From Paenibacillus sp. PCH8 (GTDB taxonomy: Bacteria > Bacillota > Bacilli > Paenibacillales > Paenibacillaceae): a DNA stretch of 64,000 nucleotides. The stretch covers positions 310,001 to 374,000 of the forward strand of contig NZ_PKQK01000002.1 in assembly GCF_002968835.1 (NCBI RefSeq), written 5' to 3'. The notes beneath the pieces are model-generated. The model saw nothing but the letters and a program-made list of their open reading frames with translations. It was not told where the DNA came from and did no database searches. Position numbers and translations under genes: made by a program. Of this stretch, positions 7,642 through 16,139 are shown in pieces; position 1 is the first letter of the stretch; every line of letters begins with the position of its first letter.

Positions 7642-10095
7642 CTATTTACGCAATTCCGCTCCAAATTGCTCTTCCAGACGAGCCACTACACGGGCATGAA
7701 CTTCAGTAACTTCCTCATCGGTCAGTGTACGTTCGCGATTCCGATATACCAGTGCCATCGCTACACTCTTCTTATTTTCACCCAATTTGCTGCCTGTGAA
7801 TATATCGAATACCTGTACGGTTTGCAGCAATTCACCCGCAGATTCACGAATGGTGCGCAGCATGTCTCCTGCTTCAATATCCTCGCTCACAACAACCGCA
7901 ATATCACGTTCAACCGCCGGGAAACGCGGAAGTTCACGGTAACGAATGTCAGCATCAGCTTCACTGTAGATTGATTCGAGAGCAATTTCTGCGATGTACA
8001 CATCATTCAGATCATATTGCTGTTGCAATTCGGGATGCAGTTGACCCAGCGTACCGATCAATTTGCCTTCACCGCCATCTTTTCCATCCAAATATACAGA
8101 TGCAGATCGTCCCGGATGGAATCCTTCCGGGCTGTTCGCTACCCAGCGAATGCGTTGATTCAGACCCACATAGGCGAACAGATTCTCAAGTGCACCTTTC
8201 AGGTCGAAGAAGTCCACTTTCTCTGCTCCCACATTCCATTGCTGGGTTGCACGGTTGCCGGTGAGCAGAAGGCTCAATACTGGAATCTCATGAGGTTGCT
8301 TCGTCAACTGATCCTCTTCCGTGAAGAATACATTACCCACTTCGAATACAGCCAGTGAATCCTGTTTACGGTTCATGTTATACACGGCTGCATCCAGCAT
8401 TTGCGGCAGAACACTCGTACGCAGCACACTGCGATCCTCACTCATAGGCATCGCAAGCTTCACAGCCTTGCTGCCTTGTGTCAATGCCGGGAACAGAGCC
8501 ACTTTATCCGGATGTACAAAGGAATAGCTGATCATTTCCTGCCAGCCACTGCCTGACATCAACCCACGGATCGTGCGGCGCATTGCTTGAGAGCGTGTAT
8601 ATGCACCCGGAGTCGTTGGTCCTTCGATCCATGTCGTTGGAATGTTGTCATATCCATAAAGACGGGCAACCTCTTCAAACAGGTCCACATCCAGCGTTAT
8701 ATCACCTCGGCGGGTCGGCACTTCCACATCCAGCAATCCCTGTTCAGCATCACCACATGAGAAGTGCAAGCGAGCGAAGATCGTTTTCACCTCAAGCAAC
8801 GACAGATCCGTTCCCAGATAACGATTCAGTCGCTCCAGCGACAATTGAATCACACGTTTCTCCGCAGCTTCAGCTCCAGCTTCCACGATTCCCTGGTGCA
8901 CTTCCCCTTCAGCATAACGCTGAATCAATTCAGCGGCACGATCCAAAGCTGTAATGACCGCACCCGGGTCCACTTCTTTCTCAAAACGCATGCTTGCTTC
9001 GGAACGCAGCCCCAGTTGGCGCGACGTTTTTCGAACCGTTCCGCCGTCAAACTTGGCGGACTCCAGTAACAGATTCACGGTTCCTTCCGATACCTCAGAA
9101 TTCTCGCCACCCATAACCCCAGCGATGGCTACCGGTTTCACGCCATCCGTAATGAGCAACATGTGCGGCTCCAGCTTCCGCTCTTGACCATCCAGCGTCA
9201 CGATTGTTTCACCTTCATTAGCCATCCGCACTTCAATATGGCCTTTTTCCAGCTTATCCGCATCAAATGCGTGCAGCGGTTGACCATATTCCAGCATCAC
9301 ATAGTTCGTAATATCAACAATATTGTTGATTGGACGAACACTTGCAGCCATCAGTCGGTTTTGCATCCACAGCGGGGAAGCCCCGAGTTTGATCCCTTTT
9401 ACATAACGAGCTGCATAGTGGCTGCATTGCTCGTGTGCCTGAATCTCCACAGAGATATAATTCGAAGCCGCATCTCCAACTTCAACCAGTTGATCTTTGG
9501 GATTCGGCAGCTTCACTTCACGACCCAGGATAGCACCGACTTCATAAGCCGCACCACGCATGCTGAGACAGTCGGAACGGTTCGGTGTCAGGTCCAGTTC
9601 AAGTACATGATCGTCGAGACCAAGAACCTGACTGATTGGCGTGCCAACCTCTGTCTGCTCTGGCAGCACGAGAATACCTTCCTGCTGATCTTTTGGCAGC
9701 AATTTATCATTCATGCCCAGCTCTTTGGCGGAACAGATCATGCCGAGGGATACCACACCGCGCAGCTTGGCTTTTTTGATATCCAATCCACCTGGAAGCT
9801 TCGCGCCAACCAGGGCTACAACTACCTTTTGCCCTGCGTCCACATTTTTCGCGCCACACACGATCTGCAGATCCTCTTCCTGACCGGCATCAATGATACA
9901 TACATTGAGTTTGTCAGCATCCGGGTGTTTTTCCTTGCTTTTCACATAACCTACAACAACTTTATTCACACCCTTGTTGCGGTTTTCCACTACATCAATC
10001 TCGACTCCCGCGCGGGTGATTTTCTCAGCCAATTCCTGTGGCGTCACACCTTCAAGGGAAATATAATCAGACAGCCAATCTGTCGATACTCTCAT
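7642..10095 (-). CDS. pheT: Phenylalanyl-tRNA synthetase beta subunit
   Basis: 817 residues, full length for the bacterial beta subunit. It starts MRVSTDWLSDYI, followed by the tRNA-binding (EMAP-like) domain at about residues 40-155, the B3/B4 editing domain with the conserved LTPNRSDCLS stretch, the B5 domain, the catalytic-like core, and the C-terminal ferredoxin-fold anticodon-binding domain (RFPAVERDIAVVV to the end). With PheS it forms the alpha2-beta2 enzyme that charges tRNA-Phe and edits Tyr-tRNA-Phe. It lies 108 bases downstream of pheS in the same T-box-controlled transcript. Start ATG with an AAGGAAG site. Confidence 0.97.
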   Translation of the reverse strand: MRVSTDWLSDYISLEGVTPQELAEKITRAGVEIDVVENRNKGVNKVVVGYVKSKEKHPDADKLNVCIIDAGQEEDLQIVCGAKNVDAGQKVVVALVGAKLPGGLDIKKAKLRGVVSLGMICSAKELGMNDKLLPKDQQEGILVLPEQTEVGTPISQVLGLDDHVLELDLTPNRSDCLSMRGAAYEVGAILGREVKLPNPKDQLVEVGDAASNYISVEIQAHEQCSHYAARYVKGIKLGASPLWMQNRLMAASVRPINNIVDITNYVMLEYGQPLHAFDADKLEKGHIEVRMANEGETIVTLDGQERKLEPHMLLITDGVKPVAIAGVMGGENSEVSEGTVNLLLESAKFDGGTVRKTSRQLGLRSEASMRFEKEVDPGAVITALDRAAELIQRYAEGEVHQGIVEAGAEAAEKRVIQLSLERLNRYLGTDLSLLEVKTIFARLHFSCGDAEQGLLDVEVPTRRGDITLDVDLFEEVARLYGYDNIPTTWIEGPTTPGAYTRSQAMRRTIRGLMSGSGWQEMISYSFVHPDKVALFPALTQGSKAVKLAMPMSEDRSVLRTSVLPQMLDAAVYNMNRKQDSLAVFEVGNVFFTEEDQLTKQPHEIPVLSLLLTGNRATQQWNVGAEKVDFFDLKGALENLFAYVGLNQRIRWVANSPEGFHPGRSASVYLDGKDGGEGKLIGTLGQLHPELQQQYDLNDVYIAEIALESIYSEADADIRYRELPRFPAVERDIAVVVSEDIEAGDMLRTIRESAGELLQTVQVFDIFTGSKLGENKKSVAMALVYRNRERTLTDEEVTEVHARVVARLEEQFGAELRK

Positions 10096-10203
10096 GGACG
10101 TTCACTTCCTTAATCTATATATTTAGTGTTGCCGCTCAAGCACCCGAACGAATGATATAACATAGGTCATGGCTTGATCAGTTACTATCGTCAATCGTCA
10201 AAA

Positions 10204-11238
10204 TTAAAGCCGTCCGAATTGCTTCAGGAAGGTCAGATCGCTGTTGTAGAAGTGACGGATATCATCAACACCATACTTCAGCATCGCGATACGCTCTACA
10301 CCCATCCCGAATGCGAATCCACTGTACTTCTCAGGGTCATATCCACCCATTTCAAGCACTTTCGGGTGAACCATACCGCCGCCGAGAATTTCAAGCCAGC
10401 CTGTTTGCTTACATACTCTACAGCCGCTGCCGCCGCATTGTACACAAGTTACATCCACTTCCGCACTTGGCTCCGTGAACGGGAAGAAGCTTGGACGCAG
10501 ACGAATTTCCGTGTGGGAACCGAACATTTCGCGTACGAATTGCAGCAAAGTTCCTTTCAGATCACTCATCCGAATATTCTCGCTGATGACCAATCCTTCA
10601 ACCTGGTTGAACTGGAAAGAATGCGTTGCATCGTCGTCATCGCGACGGTACACTTTACCCGGACAAATCACTTTGACAGGCACTTCGCCTTTCATACTCT
10701 GCATGGTCCGTACCTGAACTGGTGACGTATGAGTACGCATCAGCAGATCTTCAGTAACATAGAAGGAATCCTGCATATCACGCGCCGGGTGATTCTTAGG
10801 CAGATTCAGTGCTTCAAAGTTGTAATAATCCATTTCCACTTCAGGACCTTCCGCAACACGATATCCCATACCGATGAAAATATCTTCGATTTCTTGTACC
10901 ACTTTGGTCAGTGGGTGCAGTCCGCCTTGACGTCCACGACGTCCTGGCAGGGTCACATCAATTTTCTCGGATTGCAGACGCTTTGCCGTCTCTTCCTTCT
11001 GGAACTGCTCCTGCTTGCTGTCGATGACTTCCTCAATGGCACCACGTACATCATTGGCTACTTGACCAATAACTGGACGTTCCTCCGCACTAAGCGCACC
11101 CATGCCACGCAAAATTTCAGTCAAAGCACCCTTTTTCCCCAAATACTTCACACGCAGATCACTAAGCGTCTGCGGATCATTCACACCAGACAACTGCTCC
11201 AGTGCTTCGATCTTCAGTGCCTCTAAACGTTCTTTCAT
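10204..11238 (-). CDS. pheS: Phenylalanyl-tRNA synthetase alpha subunit
   Basis: 344 residues. An N-terminal coiled-coil region (about residues 1-85) is followed by the class II synthetase core with motif 2 around [20 protein letters not shown] and motif 3 around [14 protein letters not shown]. It provides the active site for phenylalanine activation in the PheS2-PheT2 enzyme. The start is the ATG at 11236-11238 behind GGGGGC; the open frame extends further upstream through the T-box terminator, but that part is leader RNA. First gene of the pheS-pheT operon. Confidence 0.97.
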   Translation of the reverse strand: MKERLEALKIEALEQLSGVNDPQTLSDLRVKYLGKKGALTEILRGMGALSAEERPVIGQVANDVRGAIEEVIDSKQEQFQKEETAKRLQSEKIDVTLPGRRGRQGGLHPLTKVVQEIEDIFIGMGYRVAEGPEVEMDYYNFEALNLPKNHPARDMQDSFYVTEDLLMRTHTSPVQVRTMQSMKGEVPVKVICPGKVYRRDDDDATHSFQFNQVEGLVISENIRMSDLKGTLLQFVREMFGSHTEIRLRPSFFPFTEPSAEVDVTCVQCGGSGCRVCKQTGWLEILGGGMVHPKVLEMGGYDPEKYSGFAFGMGVERIAMLKYGVDDIRHFYNSDLTFLKQFGRL

Positions 11239-11273
11239 GTGTAATTGCCCCCTTTTTGTGGTGTTTTTGCAAC

Positions 11274-11604
11274 AAAAAAAGGCCTTCTCTCCCCTGAAGG
11301 GACGAAAAGACCGTGGTACCACCCTTGTTAGACATCCATTGCTGCACGGCCCTTCCGGCCTGCAACTTGTTCTGTCTCACTTTGTACGGAATAACGACCG
11401 TTAACCGTTTGCCCCTACTGCTATCTCTGTGCCTACACACAAAGAGGTTCAGGGAACCGCTTCGGAGTGAATTTCGGCAGCCTGGTTCTATAGAAACGCT
11501 CTCAATCTATGGCGTTTCCTCCCTGTCCAGAGGCACTGCTTACTTGTCTCCATCATCACGTTTGCTTTTAAGTCATACCTATATCGATGTAATGATCGAT
11601 GATC
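11274..11604 (-). promoter_or_regulatory. tRNA-Phe T-box leader of pheST
   Basis: The T-box core GGGTGGTACCACGG reads on the minus strand at 11311-11324. It is followed directly by a terminator whose arms begin GGTCTTTTCGTCCC and end AGAGAAGGCC (11281-11312), with seven Ts. Upstream, the stem I region holds the triplet TTC at 11469-11471, followed by AC and a helix. The same position in the ilvB leader holds CTC, so UUC (Phe) is the likely specifier. Uncharged tRNA-Phe should favour the antiterminator and raise pheST expression. Confidence 0.93.
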
Positions 11605-11610
11605 GTTCAT

Positions 11611-11639
11611 ATTATATGCAAAATAGATCGAAATAGCAA
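11611..11639 (-). promoter_or_regulatory. Promoter of the pheST operon
   Basis: TTGCTA at 11634-11639 and a perfect TATAAT at 11611-11616, separated by 17 bases. The start of transcription would be near 11604, just upstream of the T-box stem I. Confidence 0.85.
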
Positions 11640-11651
11640 GCCGTCCATGTT

Positions 11652-13544
11652 CTAATTTAGGCTTGCACCGTTATCCTTCAGTTGTCTCAGGCGCTTCTGG
11701 ATTTCCCGAATCTCCGCCGCTTCAGTTTCCCGTTCATCCGTATGCTCAGAACCTGTCAGACTATCTTTTCCCGCATTGCTAACAGGAGACAGAAGCTCGG
11801 ATAATCGCATCTCCAATCGCAGTCGTTCGTCATCGGAATCCCGTGTCATTAGTGCCAGATCCCTAAGTTTTCGGGACTGTTCCCAATCTTGAACTCCTCC
11901 TTCGAACAGAGTTGCTGTGCCGCCTGGCTCCAGATCGCATAAGCGATTCGCCAGTGACTTGGTCAGCATCCGGTCATGAGACACCAGTACCAAAGCACCG
12001 GATGCCTGCTTCAGTACACCTTCCATCACTTCCTGTGTGTCAATATCCAAATAGTTGGTCGGTTCATCCAGTACGAGAAGATTGGCTCCGCCGAAGTACA
12101 GCCGCAAGAATGCGACCCGGCATTTCTCTCCCATACTCAGATTTCCAATACGCTTGAACACATCATCCCTTGAAAATAAAAAGCATCCCAGAATCGTACG
12201 GGCAGCGCTTTGTGTCATGGATGGCAGGCTGAGCAAGCTGTCCAGAAGCGTCTGACTTTCTGGCAAGCCCTCCAGCTCTTGTGAAAAATAACCGATCTTC
12301 AGCTGGGGATGGCGGGTTATCTGGCCTTGCGAAGGTTCCAGCTCACCAATCATCAACTTCAACAGTGTCGTTTTCCCCGTTCCATTAGGGCCTCTTATGG
12401 CTAGACGGTCTCCGCGTTCAACCGAGATTCGAAGGTCGCGAAGCAATGACTCGTTACCGGTATACGAGAAAGAAACCTCTTCCAGTGCAAGAAGCTGGCG
12501 TGCAGCCAGTGTATTCATCTGTAGTTCCATGTTCAACTTTGCAGCTTCACGAGGTTTATTCACCCGCTCTTGTTCCAATCGTTCCAGCTGTTTTTGCTTG
12601 GCATGGTAACGTGAAATATTCTTGTTGGCTTTGGCCTTGTAGAAGCTCTGGGTGATCTTCGCCTCCACATCGGTCGCTGAATTATGTGCTTTATGGAACC
12701 ACAGCTGATAATTGCGAATCGTCTCTTCCAGTGCCTTCCGCTCCAGTTCCTGTCTGCGGTAGGTTGCCTCCTGTTCACGCAGTTCCCGTTCCTTGTGGCC
12801 TTTATAATCGGTGTAGCCCCCCTTATATTTGGTCAAGACATCCGGGCTGAACTCGATGACTCCCGTTGCCACCTGATCAATAAAGGTCCGGTCATGAGAT
12901 ACAAATAACAGCGTACCTTCGTACGAGGATAACCACGCTTCAAGCCAGCGCATGCTCTCTTCATCCAGGTGATTCGTCGGTTCATCCAAAATCAGGAATT
13001 TGGGTTTACTAACGAGTAGACCCGCCAAGCGGGCCTTTGTTTTTTGCCCACCACTCAAGGAATGATAAGGTCTGTTCCAATGCTCCTCAGATAATCCAAG
13101 GCGTGTCAGTACCTTCTCTACCTCAGTCTCCCACATATAGCCGTTCAACTGTTCATATTGCTCCATCACTTGTGTATAAAGCGCAAGCAGCTGTTCATCG
13201 GCCGTACTGCTGATGCTCAAGCGTTGCTCCAGTTCTTCCAGATCCCGTTTCACTTCATAGATTCGACCGCTCTCCAGTCGCACTGCATCCAGTACATTCA
13301 TCCCCGTCTCAATCTCCGAGCGCTGGCGCATAAACCCCCATTCCTGTTGTGGAATATGACGTTCAATCCGTCCACCACCATGCTCTTCGCCCAGAATGAT
13401 ATGCAACAATGTCGTCTTGCCACATCCGTTGCGACCCAGAATGGCGAGACGCTCGCCTTCGTTAATCTCCAGATTCAATCCTGCAAACAATTCATTACCG
13501 TTCCAATCTTTTGATACTTCATGTAAGCGTACCAATGTCGTCAT
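11652..13544 (-). CDS. ABC-F family ATPase (ribosome-protection-like)
   Basis: 630 residues with two ABC cassettes and no membrane segments. Cassette 1 has GRNGCGKTT near residue 38, signature LSGGQKTKARLAG and LILDEPTNHLDE; cassette 2 has GPNGTGKTT, LSMGEKCRVAF and LVLDEPTNYLD. Between them lies a charged helical linker (about residues 245-335), the arm that reaches the ribosomal E/P site in ABC-F proteins, and a C-terminal charged extension is present. Family members act on translating ribosomes, either as translation factors or by dislodging antibiotics. The attenuator-type leader resembles inducible resistance ABC-F genes, so a drug-protection role is plausible but not shown. The antibiotic class cannot be read from the sequence. 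Confidence 0.88.
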   Translation of the reverse strand: MTTLVRLHEVSKDWNGNELFAGLNLEINEGERLAILGRNGCGKTTLLHIILGEEHGGGRIERHIPQQEWGFMRQRSEIETGMNVLDAVRLESGRIYEVKRDLEELEQRLSISSTADEQLLALYTQVMEQYEQLNGYMWETEVEKVLTRLGLSEEHWNRPYHSLSGGQKTKARLAGLLVSKPKFLILDEPTNHLDEESMRWLEAWLSSYEGTLLFVSHDRTFIDQVATGVIEFSPDVLTKYKGGYTDYKGHKERELREQEATYRRQELERKALEETIRNYQLWFHKAHNSATDVEAKITQSFYKAKANKNISRYHAKQKQLERLEQERVNKPREAAKLNMELQMNTLAARQLLALEEVSFSYTGNESLLRDLRISVERGDRLAIRGPNGTGKTTLLKLMIGELEPSQGQITRHPQLKIGYFSQELEGLPESQTLLDSLLSLPSMTQSAARTILGCFLFSRDDVFKRIGNLSMGEKCRVAFLRLYFGGANLLVLDEPTNYLDIDTQEVMEGVLKQASGALVLVSHDRMLTKSLANRLCDLEPGGTATLFEGGVQDWEQSRKLRDLALMTRDSDDERLRLEMRLSELLSPVSNAGKDSLTGSEHTDERETEAAEIREIQKRLRQLKDNGASLN

Positions 13545-13579
13545 GAGGCCTCATCCTTCCTGCATCCTTTTTGCTGAAC

Positions 13580-13608
13580 AAAAAAACCGCTGGCATCAGC
13601 CGGCGGTT
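13580..13608 (-). terminator. Attenuator terminator in the ABC-F leader
   Basis: On the minus strand AACCGC-C-GGC, a short loop, then GCC-A-GCGGTT and seven Ts. It lies only 36 bases before the ABC-F start codon and about 280 bases after the promoter, so it should control read-through into the gene. Confidence 0.8.
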
Positions 13609-13615
13609 TGGCAAT

Positions 13616-13753
13616 TTAAGGTTGGATCAAGCATTCAAAGACAGATTTAGGGTAAGCTACGGCATGAATAAAGAAACCCTTAACACAGGGTAGATGCAAC
13701 CAAAAAAGGCCTGCACGTTCCATACCTGATCCCATTCCTGAATTTGGACACAC
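13616..13753 (-). CDS. Possible 45-residue leader peptide upstream of the ABC-F gene
   Basis: A GTG at 13751-13753 preceded by GAGGGG at 4 bases opens a 46-codon frame. An in-frame ATG at 13763-13765 would add four residues but has a poorer ribosome site. The product begins VCPNSGMGSGMERAG and ends FECLIQP, with no recognised domain. The TAA at 13616-13618 falls only 8 bases before the attenuator stem. A ribosome stalled or terminating here would touch the stem, which is how translation-linked attenuation of ABC-F and other drug-response genes works. The frame is seen; translation and the role are inference. Confidence 0.4.
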   Translation of the reverse strand: MCPNSGMGSGMERAGLFWLHLPCVKGFFIHAVAYPKSVFECLIQP

Positions 13754-13894
13754 GGATCCCCTCATTGCTCAGCCGCTTCTTTGGCTGACTGCGTTATAAC
13801 ACCGATCTGCAGTTAACTGGGGTTTAATTCATGTGTCTTACTTCATGGGACGTATGGTTACCTCTCATTCATATGTAGTATCAATTTCTCAACT

Positions 13895-13923
13895 ATTGTA
13901 CCAGATCAATCTATAAAAGCAAA
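13895..13923 (-). promoter_or_regulatory. Candidate promoter of the ABC-F transcript
   Basis: TACAAT at 13895-13900 with a weak TTTGCT at 13918-13923, 17 bases apart. It implies a leader of about 340 bases before the ABC-F start. Confidence 0.5.
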
Positions 13924-14028
13924 GGTTAGGATGCGAATTTGATTATAATTACGTTCAAATCATTATCTCCAGCCCCGGCTATACCCGCAACACATCCGAG
14001 TTTACTTTTCCCTTTCTAAGACAAAAAG

Positions 14029-14057
14029 AAAAAGCCCCTGCATCGCAAGGGCTTTCG
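14029..14057 (-). terminator. Terminator beyond the tRNA-Gly 3' fragment
   Basis: On the minus strand AGCCCTTGC and GCAGGGGCT form the stem with a GAT loop, followed by Ts. It is probably the original terminator of the tRNA-Gly gene before the element was inserted. Confidence 0.75.
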
Positions 14058-14070
14058 GTAATGCTTAGGT

Positions 14071-14115
14071 AAGCGGGTGATGGGAATCGAACCCACGCTA
14101 TTAGCTTGAAAGGCT
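14071..14115 (-). repeat. Duplicated tRNA-Gly 3' half, distal attachment-site remnant
   Basis: The first 38 bases are identical to 16139-16176 inside and next to the intact tRNA-Gly gene, and the match continues over the next seven bases with one difference at 14109. It covers the T-arm, acceptor 3' strand, variable region and part of the anticodon arm. The 5' half of the tRNA is absent, so this is not a working tRNA. The pattern is that left by a tyrosine-recombinase element inserted at the 3' end of tRNA-Gly. Confidence 0.85.
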
Positions 14116-14329
14116 GATTCTCACCCTATTCTGCGATGGTCTCGCACAGCCAAAAGGGAGATTTACAAGCGTTCAGCCTGAATAACGGCAGTCATGAATA
14201 GCATGTACAATTGTTGATTGAACAATCAACCGCCCCATGATTGTCCCTTTTATATAGTAGAAACAAGTTTAAATAGATTTGTATTCGATTCTATAGAGTT
14301 GGTGATAAATTTAACATTAGGAGGACGAT

Positions 14330-14578
14330 ATTGATGAAACAAGATGGAAAAAACTTAGAATTGTATCAGAGAAAGTCTTGGGTAATGGAGAGTTATTAGA
14401 AATCAAAGATTTCGAAGAGCAGTACCCTGAGAAGTTTCATGATTTTTTGAATAGATGCGAGCATATAATAGTAGAGAGACGAAAAAAAGAATTAAAGGGG
14501 CCTGATAGTGGCATCGGAGTTAATGACAATTACAGATTGCATGAAACATTTTCTTGCCTACACAAACTGAGTCGATAG
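14330..14578 (+). CDS. Small hypothetical protein with an unusual or broken start
   Basis: The frame from 14330 reads DETRWKKLRIVSEKVLG onward for about 82 codons and ends at the TAG at 14576-14578. The product is polar and charged with no membrane segment and no family I recognise. A good GGAGG site lies at 14320-14324, but the only start in this frame at correct spacing is ATT at 14330. The nearby ATG at 14334 lies in another frame and stops after 21 codons. Either the gene uses ATT, as infC does, or it has lost or gained a base. It lies inside the decayed element, which favours decay. Confidence 0.45.
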   Translation: MDETRWKKLRIVSEKVLGNGELLEIKDFEEQYPEKFHDFLNRCEHIIVERRKKELKGPDSGIGVNDNYRLHETFSCLHKLSR

Positions 14579-14767
14579 GTAAAATCATATTCTGCTGATA
14601 AAAGTAGGACGTAAACTAGCTGACCAAAAGGTTAGCTAGTTTTCTTATTCACAAAAACCAATTGTACAATAAATATACTTTAATTTTTAATTATTGTTTA
14701 TATTTACCATATAAGATATACTAAATTTACCGATCGGGATAAAATAATAAAAGGGAGAGTAGATTAT

Positions 14768-15109
14768 ATGAAAAAGAAATTACTCGCTGGATTATTAGCT
14801 GTATCTGCATGTTTTTCAATTGGATCCACGTCCTTCGCTGCTGATGCCACTATTTCAACACCTAAATCTTCACCTTCGGAAACTTCCCAGGTGATAGCAT
14901 CTCATAATTTTTTTGAGTATGACATTTACCTAAAAGTAGGCCAACCTGGCCAATGGTACAGCGGCTACACTTATGATGTAATCTATAGCGATGGCGCTTG
15001 TGATATTGGCCCTGACTTTTTAGTTACTCCTATTCAACCTGGGCTTACAGTTGTAAGTGCAAACCACGGTACTTATACAATACTTTTCAAGTTCCATGTT
15101 AGCTATTAG
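14768..15109 (+). CDS. Small secreted protein of unknown function
   Basis: 113 residues with a clear Sec signal peptide: MKKK, a hydrophobic core, then SFA-AD as the likely signal-peptidase site at about residue 25. The mature part is about 88 residues, rich in Ser, Thr, Tyr and Gly, with two aromatic clusters (FFEYDIY and WYSGYTYDVIY) and a single cysteine. The pattern suggests a small beta-sandwich. A GGGAGAG ribosome site precedes the ATG. It sits inside the tRNA-Gly element as apparent cargo and has its own double terminator. No homologue recognised. Confidence 0.7.
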   Translation: MKKKLLAGLLAVSACFSIGSTSFAADATISTPKSSPSETSQVIASHNFFEYDIYLKVGQPGQWYSGYTYDVIYSDGACDIGPDFLVTPIQPGLTVVSANHGTYTILFKFHVSY

Positions 15110-15141
15110 TTTATCAACGAACAAAGACAAACCAGGTGGGT

Positions 15142-15215
15142 TATTTTAGTGCACCCATGCCGGGTGCACTAAAATAATAGGCACTGTCGGAGGGACTTCT
15201 GACAGTGCCTATTTT
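15142..15215 (+). terminator. Two tandem perfect hairpins after the secreted-protein gene
   Basis: The first is a perfect 15-base stem, TATTTTAGTGCACCC (15142-15156) pairing with 15162-15176. The second, one base on, is a perfect 12-base stem, ATAGGCACTGTC (15177-15188) with 15201-15212, followed by Ts. The second is a standard terminator; the first has no T-run of its own. Confidence 0.75.
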
Positions 15216-15299
15216 AAATCGAACTGGTTTTTCCTATTCTTTCATTACGATAGCTAATAACTAGCAACCTCCAAAAATCATAGCTACCTATATTATCAT

Positions 15300-15500
15300 C
15301 TATGCAGTCACCTTACGTGCAATCCCGATAAGGCCGATTTTGCTCTTTAATCCCCCAACATATCCAGCCGCTGCGACTCCTGTAAGGTAATCAAAAATAA
15401 AAAATACCAACAACGTTCCCAGTACACCAGACCATCCCCCGAATAAGTACGATGCCGCACCACTACCCCTGTCCAATATCCATTTACCTACTGTCTCCAA
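15300..15500 (-). pseudogene. Truncated phage holin (TcdE/holin-4 type)
   Basis: 66 residues from a TTG at 15498-15500 preceded by GGGGAGA. The sequence METVGKWILD, a hydrophobic helix LLVFFIFDYLTGVAAAG, then KIGLIGIARKV matches the N-terminal half of the phage_holin_4_1 family. Intact members are about 130-140 residues and continue with two more membrane segments. Here the frame stops just after the conserved KV, so it is a remnant and probably not a working holin. It supports a phage origin of the element. Confidence 0.65.
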
Positions 15501-15527
15501 TGTTCTCCCCTATAATCAATATGAAAA

Positions 15528-15550
15528 GCCCTCTGACCATTTCAGAGGGC
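15528..15550 (-). terminator. Hairpin upstream of the holin remnant
   Basis: GCCCTCTGA and TCAGAGGGC form a 9-base stem; on the minus strand it is followed by TTTT. It was probably the terminator of a lost phage gene. Confidence 0.6.
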
Positions 15551-15620
15551 ATAAAAATCAGCTAATACTTGTCAACATTTTTTCTTTAACAAGGATTCTT
15601 CCAACGTCTCGTACCCATCT

Positions 15621-16043
15621 TTGGAATGCGCTATCCTTTTAGCCTTAGCTATGCCAAAGTGTTACATGGCTCAGCTCAAGGTATACGAACGAATATGGAA
15701 GAAAGAGAAATTCCAATGCAAAGATTGGGCTGGAGAGAACAAATCATATGTATTCCATGGCGGGAAAGGTGTCATGTACTTCCCTACGACCCCCACAAGC
15801 ACCTGGAGGAAGTTTTTGCAGAAGAAGGGCATTCCACATATCAAACTACATGGCTTGCGGCACACGGCAGCCATGCTGCTCAGAGAAAGTGGTGCGGATC
15901 TCAAGACCATGCAGGAACGATTACGGCACACTAAGATCGGAACCACAGCCGATATCTACACACATAAGTCTGAGATGATCTCCAGAGACGCCGCGGACCG
16001 TTTAGAGGTGTTTGATCCTAAAAAATTGAGAATTGCCCCATGA
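15621..16043 (+). pseudogene. C-terminal fragment of a phage-type tyrosine integrase
   Basis: The frame covers about 140 codons, of which the last ~110 look like the catalytic end of an integrase. Visible are HGLRHTAAMLL (Arg II and its His), the second basic motif RLRHTKIG, and the nucleophile tyrosine in ADIYTHKS. The N-terminal arm-binding and core-binding domains and the first catalytic arginine are missing; complete members are about 370-400 residues. It lies next to the intact tRNA-Gly, the usual place for an integrase, and reads toward it. The upstream 5' part has no integrase-like sequence, so this is a deletion remnant. Confidence 0.8.
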
Positions 16044-16093
16044 CCTGCCCCATGAACAAAAATAGTCTAGTCGTATGTCGAATTATAGACAAA

Positions 16094-16121
16094 CAAAAAA
16101 CCCTTGTAGGGCAAGGGTTTA
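16094..16121 (-). terminator. Terminator of the tRNA-Gly transcript
   Basis: On the minus strand AACCCTTG and CAAGGGTT form the stem around CCCTA, followed by six Ts. It lies on the element side of the tRNA and replaces the displaced original terminator at 14029-14057. Confidence 0.75.
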
Positions 16122-16139
16122 AGGTGTTACAACTTATAA

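Noticed and set aside
9163..10113. 316-codon plus-strand frame opposite pheT
   Set aside because: It is the exact antisense of a fully conserved pheT, has no ribosome site and no recognisable domain. The long frame reflects the codon use of pheT.
13858..13872. Five-codon uORF (MNER-stop) at the start of the ABC-F leader
   Set aside because: It has no convincing ribosome site, and such short frames occur by chance. The 45-codon frame further on is the better leader-peptide candidate.
14071..14148. Possible second tRNA (anticodon TTC would suggest Glu)
   Set aside because: Only the 3' half of the tRNA-Gly fold is present; the D-arm and 5' acceptor strand are missing, so it is an attachment-site remnant.
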